Below, piece by piece: positions 55,525 through 64,000 of a stretch of DNA of 64,000 bases. The first letter of the stretch is position 1; every line of letters begins with the position of its first letter. The stretch is from Adiantum capillus-veneris (Eukaryota; Streptophyta; Polypodiopsida; Polypodiales; Pteridaceae), in contig CM043944.1 in the NCBI GenBank assembly GCA_014529385.2, forward strand, positions 63,826,248 to 63,890,247, given 5' to 3'. The translations under genes and the position numbers were made by a program. The notes below the pieces were generated by a model. That model was not told the origin of the DNA, searched no databases, and saw only the letters and a program-made list of their open reading frames with translations.

Positions 55525-55537
55525 CTGGTGGGAGGGA
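55525..55537 (+). other. polypurine tract of the nested Ty3 element
   Basis: GGTGGGAGGGA directly precedes the 3' LTR start and would prime second-strand synthesis. Confidence 0.8.
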
Positions 55538-56212
55538 TGTTACGAGACTGGGCACCCTCCTGTTGTAGTGGTTAGCTGCAATTGGGATAGCTGGGCGTAA
55601 TGGTTAATTATGTGATGTCTATTTATTTTACTAATTGAGTTGATGATGATTTTGTAGAGTGGAATGCGGGGAGTTGATGAAGAGGCGACGACAACTACTC
55701 TTGGCCACTTTATATTTGCACAGTATCTTAGAACATCATTTCAATAAGCCACTATGGCTCTGTAAATAGTTGTAGTGGGAACTCCCCTTATGGGTCATGC
55801 AAGAACTAATGAGCTTCACTCATTTGCAAAATTAAAGTGGTTGTAAAAGAGGGGCCTCAATTTTTGGCACCTTAAACTCAAAGTAATATATTAAATACCA
55901 ACTCCACAAGAGAGGTGCCGTGGAGTTTGGGGCTAGATTTAGGCCTTTCTCTTGCAAATTCTCTTCTCTACTCTCTTAAGCTATGGTTAATTTTCTGTGT
56001 ACTCTCTAATCTAATCTCCATCTCTTACACATCTCTTACACTCTCTTACAAGCATGTCTATGTCAATTCTATGTTTACTGTGTGTGTGTGTCATAGTCTA
56101 GGTGAGTGTGTGTGCTTGGAAATTGGAAGAAGAGATGGACAGTTTGATGGTGATGGCTTGAAAGCTTGTGTTGAATATTCTAAGTGGTCGATCTCCCCCT
56201 CTTCTCCCAACA
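55538..56212 (+). repeat. 3' LTR of the nested Ty3 element
   Basis: Same boundaries as the 5' LTR, followed by GTAGC. Visible differences from the 5' LTR are about eight base changes and one GT unit fewer. Confidence 0.9.
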
Positions 56213-56426
56213 GTAGCCGAAAAAAAAACAACTTAAAGAATGCCACTAAATAAATGGCTTGCGAAAAGCACTAATAGTAGTATTCTAAACAATTTCTATT
56301 GGTATACTCTACTATGCTAGAGATTAATAATTGAAAATTATATGGAAAGAATAAGGAAATGAGTACTCAGTTCTAATTCTCATAACCTTCCATAGTTGTA
56401 ATGTCTTTGTAGGAACATATACTTAA

Positions 56427-56437
56427 CTTTGATACCA
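56427..56437 (-). other. primer-binding site of the LARD-like element
   Basis: On the minus strand this reads TGGTATCAAAG, one base inside the LTR terminus TTGTAGCA. It is complementary to initiator-Met tRNA, as in copia-type elements. Confidence 0.75.
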
Positions 56438-56438
56438 C

Positions 56439-56915
56439 TGCTACAAGCGGAAGACACGGCGTCCCTGCAAAATACCTCGAATAGCCTGATAGAAACAATA
56501 AAACACCGCAAATATGCATACTTGACAAATCCTGCGAGCATATAATCAAATCGTACACGAAGAGAGAGGAAGATAGAGTGAGAGGGTACGTGCAGGCGCA
56601 CCTCCTAGAGCGAAGTGCTACGCCGGCACGGCGAGAGAGAAGAGGGAAGAGGAGAGAAGAAAAACGCAAACACTGAGTGCAATATCCCCCCGTGCAAGAG
56701 TGAGCCTTTTCCCTCTTGCACGTATTTGATTTATGGATTTCTTGAATGGTCAAACTGAGTACAAATTGGCCGGGCGGTCATAAATGGCCAAAACTCATAA
56801 AAGAGCACTTGAATAATAAATTATAAAATAATATCCTTTCAAGATCCTTTCGCATAACCCTCAGCCTTTTCCACCTGTCAGCTGTAATAAATAGTAAAAT
56901 ATCAATTCCATAACA
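56439..56915 (-). repeat. 5' LTR of the LARD-like element
   Basis: The minus strand starts TGTTATGGAATTG at 56915 and ends TTGTAGCA at 56439. The partner is 45706-46194. The ATGAT duplication lies outside at 56916-56920. Confidence 0.88.
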
Positions 56916-57070
56916 ATGATAAACATTTTTTGTGTTTTGAGTATGTATATATATGTATTCCATCCACCTCTGCAACCCATATGTGCAATGAAGCTCTCTC
57001 TCTCTCTCTCTCTCTCTCTCAAGCCTTTCCATATTACATTGTGTACATGCTTGTTTACATAGATTTTCAC

Positions 57071-57930
57071 CTACAAGGCATAAATGTACCTTTGCATCTT
57101 GTTTTGTATAGTCCTATGCAGGGATATATAATCCTCTAAAAGCTTGGTCTTCAGGAGACCCCAAGGCAATGAAATTGCTTGGGATTGTTTGTCAAACACA
57201 ATTGAGTTTCTAGCTTCCCATATAAAGGATAACGTCCAAACTCGAATAGACAACAAACACATTCAAGCACTCTTCATATGTTTGCATCGATCCAAAAAGC
57301 ATTTTGTACTTTGTGATTTTAGTATGCCAACACAATATACAATAATCCTGGAGAGTTTTCCACTATACTCTAACTTGATTACAATTGAAAAACAAGTGTT
57401 CCATAGACTAAAGTTTGTTACATCTAGCACAATTCCCCTGCATTACATTCTTCCTTGCTAATAACTCCCCAATTGGTAAAGCACAAGTCAAGATTCTCCA
57501 CAAAAAAATGTATATATGTACGTACAATGCACATCCCAATTGAATTGAATCCTTTTGAACAACCATTGGTTGGTATGGTTAAATCCCCAAACCTTGTTAC
57601 ATCTCTCATGAATGTGATTGTCAGGCAATAGCATCTGATAAAAATGCCTGGTAGGTGAGGTCCACCAGTTAGTAGATGAATTTGGCATTTCCCAATCCCT
57701 GAATCTCTGAGTTGAGTCCTGATTACATGGGATCTGAATGTTGAAAACACAAGCACACAACAAAGACCATGCCGTCTCTCTCTCTCTCTCTCTCTCTCAC
57801 ATCCTGCAGAAATTATCACATGCCCAAGAATGGGAGACTGTAGTACATGATGCTTTACATGTCTGCCTTTGGGTTGATTTTGATACTTTATAAAGGAACC
57901 CCGAGATCCTCGGTATGGAGGTGACGGGAG
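57071..57930 (-). pseudogene. LINE ORF2 relic with zf-RVT-like domain
   Basis: The minus strand gives ALPIGELLARKNVMQGNCARCNK, then SMEHLFFNC (about 57475-57380), the zinc-binding domain typical of plant LINE reverse transcriptases. FIWEARNSIVFDKQSQAIS near 57230-57170 follows. Upstream fragments (57763-57488: NSSTNWWTSPTRHFYQ) belong to the linker after RT. Stops and frame changes are frequent. It is a different LINE family from A and B. Confidence 0.6.
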
Positions 57931-58145
57931 CAAAGCGAACCCCGAACCCCGACGGCCTCTAAAACACCGGGGACCGAATGGCGCGCCTCGAGCCTGTCAT
58001 GGTAAAGCAAACAGGGGGCACCACCTAGCTTCAGCGGCTAGGACGCAAACAACACACCACCATAACAAAGTTTTCATCCAAGAGAGATGGATGCTTGGGA
58101 GTAATGATGAAGAGGAAAGGGAATGAGATCAAGTGAGAGAGAGAA

Positions 58146-58214
<69 letters not shown>

Positions 58215-59262
58215 GGGAGGGGGTATAGCGGCTTAGTACTTAGGCACCACAAAAGGATGGCGAATCTGCACACCCTTCACACATACACAAGCTCACTCCA
58301 AAACACAAGACTAGGTGGCGATTCCGCACACCTCACATGGGCAAAACATTGCAAGAAAACATACTCACAAAACCTCAAGCTTTATTTAGAGAATAAGGCG
58401 ATGAAATGGGGAGCATAGGGTAGGGGAATGAGAAGGGAGAGAGTGGTAGAGCACATGGCGGATAGGTGGGAGTTAATGGCGAAGACTTGCACGAGGATTA
58501 TGGCCATCATCCTTCATTTAGTTGCCCTTCATCTTCCATAGCCAAGGGTGTAGAGGTCATGCTCAAGACAAGCATGGTGATTGCGGTGATGGTGATGGTG
58601 TGGGTGTGTGTGTGTGCACTAGGCACACACAGTGCATAGTGTGTTCTTTGGTGATGTTGTGTGTAGATGTGTGTGAACACAAGAAAAATCAGGTAACCAC
58701 CGGGTGGGGATGGGTCTGTGGGCACCTTTTTCAGTGAAACTGAGTGTGTGTGAGTGTGGGGGAGGTTATTTAGCTACAAGACAAGAGACATGGCGCCCTT
58801 TAGAGAGAGAGGGGGGTATTTGGGTCATGGGATATGATAGGAGAGAGAAAGAGGGGGTGGGGTATACTATTTTTGAAGATAGGGTAAGTTGCATGTGAGT
58901 TAGGGTGCATTATTGGTGAGTTATAATGCATTATTGGTGAGAGGTGGGGTAGCTTGAGGGGAGAGAGAAAGGAGAAAGGACAAGGGGAAGAGAGGGGGGG
59001 TTGACCTTTTGAGTGGAGGAGAGGAAAAGGGACACACGGCGGGGCAACAGTGAAGAAAAAGGAGGCAAGGTGGGGATGGGCTACCCCGCAGGCATGAGGT
59101 GGCCTATTTTACCTTTCTCATATATTTACATAATCATACTTTATTTTTTTCTTACTTTTTTTCAATGTCTTTTATCACTCCCTCCCTAAGAGGGGGTTTT
59201 CATGGGGTGGGGACGAGAGAAGAGGGGTATGGGAGCTTGGCTTGTGAAAAGCCCCCATCATT
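57931..59262 (-). repeat. probable 3' LTR of the Tat-type element (left end not fixed)
   Basis: It lies directly downstream (minus strand) of pol and its purine tract AAAAGGGGAGGG (about 59266-59277), with a plausible LTR start TGATGGGGGC at 59262. It contains a GA tract (58135-58212) and many short G-rich runs. The left terminus and target duplication were not found, so the left edge is a guess. Confidence 0.4.
58135..58212. repeat. (GA)n microsatellite
   Basis: GA run with a few AAAG interruptions. Surrounding G-rich sequence has no coding feature. Confidence 0.9.
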
Positions 59263-59288
59263 AGCCCTCCCCTTTTGGCTAGAGGCAT

Positions 59289-60680
59289 TCATGTCTCTAG
59301 CTCATCTGTTTGATCATTATCGTTGGAGGTGGCGGCTGATGGTGTGTCCTCATCTGGAATGTCAATAGGTGGAGCCTCGTCAAATTGAAGAAAATAAGGT
59401 TTAAGTCGCCAACCATTTACCCTGGTTTTATGAAGTTTTCCATCAGCCTCCATAAGCTGGTAGCTTCCATTGGCATACTTTTTCCTAACGATGAAAGGAC
59501 CTTCCCATCGGAGTAGGAGTTTCTTATCCTTGCGCGTGTCGAAGCGATTGTCGTAGCGGAGCACCAACATTCCTTTCTTCAATTCTTTTTTCCGGAGATG
59601 CTCGTTAAAGCTAAGCCGTCTATGCTCTGCTTGTGCTGCATAATAATTTATTGCTTCTTCTCTGTCCAGCTGTAGTCTTTCCAAGTTGATGATGTGATCT
59701 CTCAAATGCATGTTGGGCTGTTGAAGCTGGCTTGCCATTACTCTGAGACTTTGTAGTTGCACTTCAATGGGCAAGATTGCTTCCTTACCAAATACTAGAT
59801 GATACGGTGTGAATCCCAAGGATGTACGAAATGAAGTTCTGTAGGCCCATAAAGCTGGTAGTAGATAGTTATCCCAGTCTCCAGGATGATTGTTTACTTG
59901 CTTGGTAATAATTTTAGAAACCATTCCATTTACCTTTTCAACTAGGCCATTACATTGAGGGTAATATGGTGAAGAGTGCCTCCTTGTAATGCCCAATTTC
60001 TGCATTAATTCTCCTACCAAGTCTGCTCCAAAACCTGGCCCTCTATGAGAGATGATCTCTAAAGGTGTGCAAAACCTACAGCATATGTGCTCGTAGATAA
60101 ATTTAGCTACCTCTACCGCTGTGATTCTAGTGGTGGCTGTAGCCTCTGCCCATCTAGTCATGTAGTCGACCCCCATGATAATGTAGAATTTTCCTGAGTT
60201 GGCCCTAGGTAATGGCCCAATGGCATCGATACCCCATTTTTCAAATGGGCCATATGAGAGAATAGGTGTCTGTGGTTCAGGCATAAGTGACCTAGTGCCG
60301 GCCTTTTGACATAACTTACATGTTTTGCACCAGTGGTGTACATCACGGTTGAGGCTAGGCCATATGAAGCCTGCCTGCAAGATTTTCCTACTTGTTATGT
60401 CTAGGGCAAAGTGACCACCACAAACCCCGTCGTGACAGCTAGCAATTACTCCCGTGATTTCCTGAGAGAGAGGGACCTTCCTGAGTATTTGGTCCTTAAC
60501 CTTACAGTACAAACCGTCATTGATGAGTCGATACCTTGTGGCCTTCCGCGTCAGCCATTGCTTCTGTCCCTTTGTTAAATCTGATGGGCATTCCCCTGTT
60601 TCCAAAAAATGCATGATGTCAGGCAAGGCATCACTTCCTTGAAATAGAGGGAGCTTTAGTTTTATTGCTCCAACCACCAC
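59289..60680 (-). CDS. Tat-type Ty3 integrase with altered catalytic Asp
   Basis: This 463-residue frame is the integrase part of pol. The zinc domain (H83, H90, C121, C124) is followed by the core: first Asp at residue 152 (WGIDAIGPL) and Glu at 248 (NGLVEKVNG). At residue 212, where the second Asp is expected, the codon is CAT (His): IISHRGPGF. Spacing from 212 to 248 is exactly the 35 residues of the DDE rule, so the alignment is secure. The C-terminal part has WEGPFIVRKKYANGSYQL and no chromodomain, normal for Tat. Reading upstream, the frame continues as AQNQEADALASERL, showing the true junction with RNase H. Catalysis is expected to be lost. Confidence 0.88.
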   Translation of the reverse strand: MVVGAIKLKLPLFQGSDALPDIMHFLETGECPSDLTKGQKQWLTRKATRYRLINDGLYCKVKDQILRKVPLSQEITGVIASCHDGVCGGHFALDITSRKILQAGFIWPSLNRDVHHWCKTCKLCQKAGTRSLMPEPQTPILSYGPFEKWGIDAIGPLPRANSGKFYIIMGVDYMTRWAEATATTRITAVEVAKFIYEHICCRFCTPLEIISHRGPGFGADLVGELMQKLGITRRHSSPYYPQCNGLVEKVNGMVSKIITKQVNNHPGDWDNYLLPALWAYRTSFRTSLGFTPYHLVFGKEAILPIEVQLQSLRVMASQLQQPNMHLRDHIINLERLQLDREEAINYYAAQAEHRRLSFNEHLRKKELKKGMLVLRYDNRFDTRKDKKLLLRWEGPFIVRKKYANGSYQLMEADGKLHKTRVNGWRLKPYFLQFDEAPPIDIPDEDTPSAATSNDNDQTDELET

Positions 60681-60700
60681 TTCCTGTAGTCTTTCACTTG

Positions 60701-63700
60701 CTAGGGCATCTGCTTCTTGGTTTTGAGCCCTTGGAATATGGTGTATTTGAACTTACCCAACAAGGTTTTTACACCACTTAAGTGAGTCCTTAAACTAGGA
60801 TTCTTGCATGTCCATGCTCCATTTACTTGCCTTACCAGAAGTAGAGCATCCCCAAATACATTAAGGCGTTGTACACCTTGCGAGACGCACCATTGTAGAC
60901 CCTTGGTTAGTGCTGCATACTCAGCTTCATTGTTAGAATGTGAATCTAACAATTGGCCCAACGAAAATACCTTTGTCCCTTTGTCATCAAAGACCACTAT
61001 GTCTGTAGCTGCTTTGTCGGACGCTCGCTTGTAGGCTCCATCAAAGTAGAGAGAGTATGCTCCTTCTACCATTGGTGGTACTGGAGGTAATCGGACTTCT
61101 CCTTCCTTAGATTGCTTCTCCTTCCTTTCAAAGACTTGGTAGGTCATGAGTCCCCCCAAACTTGCCCTTGTCGTGCTTTCTACCTGTACCGTGTAGTCAA
61201 ACTCTTGCAGACGAACTAGCCATTTAGTAATTCTAGCAGACACATCCATGTGTTGTACAACATAGGGAAATATTTCATCCGTGGTTAGAATCACAAATTG
61301 CTTAGGCAGCAAATATGACCTAAACTTTGTAGTTGCAAATCTAAGAGCTAGGACTAAGTGTTCCACATGGGTGAAACCTTTCTCTCCTGCTGTCATCATT
61401 CGACTAGAGAAGTAGATTGGCCTCATGAAAGATGTCGTCGTATCCTTTTGGAGTAGCACAGCCCCCAATGAGTCATCACCAACACTTGAGGTGACATAGA
61501 ATTTTTCATCCCACTTAGGTGGTGAGATAGTTGGCAGAGTGGCTAAGACCTCCTTTACCTTGTTGTAGTGATGTTCGCTTTCCTCTTCCCAAGTGAAAGT
61601 TGATCTTTGAGTGAGTTGTTGCAGTGGTAGAACAAGTTGTGATAGTAGATGTATCTGTAGAAAAGAGACCAGTTGACGTGCGGTCGTTGGTGAAGGTAGG
61701 GCTATGAGTGCGGACACCTTACTTGGGTCGGCGTTGATACCTCTTGCTGAAATTTCATGGCCTAGTAGAATGACTTTACTCTCCCCAATGTGACATTTAT
61801 CCACATTTAATTGCCCACCTAGGCTCTGCAACCTGGCCAAACCTTCAGTTACCTTTTCTAAATGTGAAATACGGGAGCTATATATACAAAAATCATCAAT
61901 GAACACTCTTATGGATGTTCCAAAGAACGATTGAAAAACATATGTGACATATCTTTGGAATGTGGCAGGTGTATTTGTGAGACCAAATGGCATAACCCTG
62001 TAAGCAAAACAACCCCATGGCGTGATAAAAGTGGTTTTTAGCTGATCTTCCAAGACTATGCGTATTTGAAAGTATCTTGAATAACCATCATAGACGGTAT
62101 AGCATTCAAAACCCGCTACTTCATTCAGAATTTCATCCAAGAAAGGGAGAGGAAAGTGGTCTCTCTTTGTAGCTGCATTTAGTGGTTTGTAGTCAACACA
62201 GACCCTCCACTTACCATTCTTTTTAGGCGTCACCACTACGGGTGACACCCATTCTGAGTTTTCTACAGGATAGATGAATCCCGCCTCCAGCAGTTTCCTT
62301 ACCTCGGCCAAGAGTGCCTTTTCTTGTATGACCCCCAGTCGTCGTAGCTTTTGCACAACTGGTTTTACCCCTTCCTTCAGCTTAATATGATGTTCCACCA
62401 CTGTAATGCCTGTGATTCTTTCATAGTTGTCAATGAACAGGTTAGGAAATCCCATCAACATTTGCAAAAAACTGTCTTTCTTCTCAAGTGTTAATTCCGT
62501 AGACAACATACCCTTCAACCTACTTCCTCCTAGGCCAGGTGATTTTCTCTCCTCTTCATTGGGTTTCCCTTTTGGTGATGGATCACCAGTTGTGCTTACC
62601 CTTTGTGGATCCTTCATAATGATACCCATCACATCAATGGAACTGTCACTTTCGTCGGTGGATGTGGTCTCCTCCTCAGAACTGGAAGATTCTCTAGTGG
62701 TTTCATCTGTCGATGTTTCCAGATTCATTTGCTTCTGCTTGCCAATCCTCATGTCGTAGTAGATTGTCTCCCCTTTCTTACCGGTCATGCGTAGAAGGCC
62801 AGTACCCCAGTCCTGTTTTGCCTTCATGGCCATCAACCATGGCCTTCCCAAAATTAGTGGATAGCCCTCCCCCTTAGTAGGCATTACAAAAACATCTACC
62901 TCTACCTCAGTGTTGAAAGCTTTGATTTTCACGGCACTTACCACACCCACACACTTTACTTTTGCGTTGTTTGCCATCTTTGCCTTGCATGGAGAAGGCC
63001 TGTCAACCTCGAGCCCTAATCGAAGCATCATAGCTTCGCTCATTACACAGATTTGTGCACCTCCATCAATGTAGGTGTTTCTAACCCTCTTTCCTTTTAT
63101 GTTTACGTCGACAATTGGAAGGATGTCATCCATGTTGCACCCCGAAATTGCTCCGGCTACCTTTGTTTTGGAGCGTCTTGTACTTACCATTTTAGACCAT
63201 TGTCGCCTTACTTTTGGTGCAAGATGTAGCAGCTGTGGCCATGTAATCTTCGGTCCTTGCTCTACCACATCCAATGTTAGATCATAGGGCTTAGAACTTT
63301 CCCCTAGCTGGAAGTCGGTGATGCCCAATTTCCGTCGTGGCCTGGATGGCCTCTTGCTAGTTTCTCCTCTCATGCTTCTCTCATCATCTGATTGTGTAGC
63401 TTTCTCCCTCCTAGCTCTTTTCACAGTCATGGCTTCAAGTGGTTCTAAAAAGGTTACCTTCTCCTTACCCTTGTCCCTCTCCTTTGCTCTCGGTGGATCC
63501 ACTACTACGGCTTTTCCTTTCTCTTCTAGCCTTATGATGTTTACAGGGCGATCAGGTGGTGGGGCTGGTGGAAGAGGTGGGATGGATGCTTGTAGTGGTG
63601 TCTGGGGTGGACGTAGAATTTGTGTTGGTGGGGGTGGTGCTTGGGGTGGGGTTGTTCTTTCTCTAGGGGGTGACAATTGGTTCCTCCTACCTCCTCTATT

Positions 63701-63997
63701 ATAGTTTTGTCGTGGTTTGGGACAGTAGTACATACCGTGACCGTCTTCTCCGCAGTTGTAGCAATGATACTCCCTGTTTTGTCGTCGTGCTCTTCCAGGG
63801 TCTTGATCTCTTTCTTGACTCCTCCCTTGTTGTATTAAGTGGATAGACAAATTCTGCAGTTGGTCAGTAATATGGGCCAACATATCTTGTTGGTCATCTC
63901 TTACCCCAAAAGCCGGTGGTGGTGGTATGGTGGTTGTCGTAGTTGCTGGTCGACGTGATGTTCCTGCTTCTGTTGACTTGGTTTCTTTGGCTTTCAT
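60701..63997 (-). CDS. Tat-type Ty3 gag end to pol: zinc knuckle, protease, RT, two RNase H domains
   Basis: An open frame of 1,098 codons that probably continues beyond the right edge. The CCHC knuckle is at C79, C82, H87, C92. A proline-rich linker follows at 105-150. The protease motif is YIDGGAQICVMS with Asp311; DGG replaces D-S/T-G. RT spans about 580-710 with VYDGYS (Asp637) and FIDDF (Asp701-702). The first RNase H is at about 830-950. An archaeal-type second RNase H starts near 982 with FDGAYK (Asp986), NNEAEY (Glu1024) and FGDALL (Asp1050), the mark of the Tat lineage. A one-base frameshift near 60745, inside the second RNase H, separates it from integrase. A short gap near residues 780-795 shortens the segment after RT. 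Confidence 0.9.
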   Translation of the reverse strand: MKAKETKSTEAGTSRRPATTTTTIPPPPAFGVRDDQQDMLAHITDQLQNLSIHLIQQGRSQERDQDPGRARRQNREYHCYNCGEDGHGMYYCPKPRQNYNRGGRRNQLSPPRERTTPPQAPPPPTQILRPPQTPLQASIPPLPPAPPPDRPVNIIRLEEKGKAVVVDPPRAKERDKGKEKVTFLEPLEAMTVKRARREKATQSDDERSMRGETSKRPSRPRRKLGITDFQLGESSKPYDLTLDVVEQGPKITWPQLLHLAPKVRRQWSKMVSTRRSKTKVAGAISGCNMDDILPIVDVNIKGKRVRNTYIDGGAQICVMSEAMMLRLGLEVDRPSPCKAKMANNAKVKCVGVVSAVKIKAFNTEVEVDVFVMPTKGEGYPLILGRPWLMAMKAKQDWGTGLLRMTGKKGETIYYDMRIGKQKQMNLETSTDETTRESSSSEEETTSTDESDSSIDVMGIIMKDPQRVSTTGDPSPKGKPNEEERKSPGLGGSRLKGMLSTELTLEKKDSFLQMLMGFPNLFIDNYERITGITVVEHHIKLKEGVKPVVQKLRRLGVIQEKALLAEVRKLLEAGFIYPVENSEWVSPVVVTPKKNGKWRVCVDYKPLNAATKRDHFPLPFLDEILNEVAGFECYTVYDGYSRYFQIRIVLEDQLKTTFITPWGCFAYRVMPFGLTNTPATFQRYVTYVFQSFFGTSIRVFIDDFCIYSSRISHLEKVTEGLARLQSLGGQLNVDKCHIGESKVILLGHEISARGINADPSKVSALIALPSPTTARQLVSFLQIHLLSQLVLPLQQLTQRSTFTWEEESEHHYNKVKEVLATLPTISPPKWDEKFYVTSSVGDDSLGAVLLQKDTTTSFMRPIYFSSRMMTAGEKGFTHVEHLVLALRFATTKFRSYLLPKQFVILTTDEIFPYVVQHMDVSARITKWLVRLQEFDYTVQVESTTRASLGGLMTYQVFERKEKQSKEGEVRLPPVPPMVEGAYSLYFDGAYKRASDKAATDIVVFDDKGTKVFSLGQLLDSHSNNEAEYAALTKGLQWCVSQGVQRLNVFGDALLLVRQVNGAWTCKNPSLRTHLSGVKTLLGKFKYTIFQGLKTKKQMP

Positions 63998-64000
63998 TCG

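Larger units (their letters stand above)
50311..56212 (+). mobile_element. young Ty3/gypsy chromovirus-like element nested in the LARD-like element
   Basis: It has LTRs of 677 and 675 bp, a 5-bp duplication (GTAGC), gag with a zinc knuckle, and pol in the order protease, RT, RNase H, integrase, chromodomain-like tail. By eye the LTRs differ by about eight substitutions plus one GT repeat unit, so insertion was recent. Coding damage is limited to two compensating frame changes in gag, one frameshift in integrase and a 59-bp duplication. No tRNA primer site follows the 5' LTR. Confidence 0.93.
45706..56915 (-). mobile_element. LARD-like LTR retrotransposon carrying a gene fragment, interrupted by a Ty3 element
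   Basis: Minus-strand element with 5' LTR at 56439-56915 and 3' LTR at 45706-46194. Both are TG...CA when read on the minus strand and are flanked by ATGAT (45701-45705 and 56916-56920). A tRNA-Met-like primer site lies inside the 5' LTR and a purine tract (AATGGAGAGGTA) inside the 3' LTR. Both signals look copia-like. Removing the nested element (50311-56212 plus one GTAGC) leaves about 4.3 kb of internal sequence with no gag, RT or integrase on either strand, which fits a large retrotransposon derivative mobilised in trans. Inside is a same-strand DUF21/CNNM-like fragment (48498-48701). Confidence 0.85.

Overview
This is nuclear DNA of a land plant, and almost all of it is transposable-element sequence. 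Four things point to a plant. Several PBS-like sites match the 3' end of initiator-Met tRNA (TGGTATCAGAGC). The Ty3 elements are chromovirus-like and Tat-like, the latter with a second RNase H. Relics of PPR and DUF21/CNNM genes are present. A block of mitochondrial 26S rRNA of plant type sits in nuclear-looking DNA. Long CT/GA microsatellites and dense nested LTR elements would fit a large genome such as a fern or lycophyte, but the species cannot be fixed from the sequence. I found no intact host gene.

Layout. 0-3.8 kb: microsatellites, a 77-bp tandem duplication and a decayed minus-strand PPR-like array. 3.9-7.3 kb: decayed plus-strand Ty3 pol end, a probable LTR and a gag start. 8.2-9.6 kb: LINE relic. 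10.3 kb: possible terminal exon of an unknown gene. 11.6-30 kb: decayed minus-strand Ty3 sequence split by two nearly complete copies of one LINE family. LINE A is 12355-19140 with a 16-bp target duplication; LINE B is 22129-28875 with a 15-bp duplication. 30.2-38.2 kb: a non-autonomous LTR family in which one member (32904-36952, duplication GGCAG) has landed in the pol end of a relative. 38.2-43.1 kb: an unidentified ORF, two copies of a CT-rich LTR-like repeat, the mitochondrial rRNA insert, a LINE relic and a chimeric LTR remnant. 44.2 kb: possible first exon of an unknown gene.

45.7-56.9 kb is the most interesting block. A minus-strand LTR element (LTRs 45706-46194 and 56439-56915, target duplication ATGAT) lacks recognisable gag-pol, so it resembles a large retrotransposon derivative (LARD). 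It carries a same-strand fragment of a DUF21/CNNM membrane-protein gene. A young Ty3 chromovirus-like element (50311-56212, duplication GTAGC) is nested inside it. 57.1-57.9 kb is a minus-strand LINE relic. 59.3-64 kb is the pol part of a minus-strand Tat-type Ty3 element that continues past the right edge.

The genes form no host pathway. Their relation is stratigraphic: nested insertions with target duplications give a relative order, and the coding parts show different degrees of decay.
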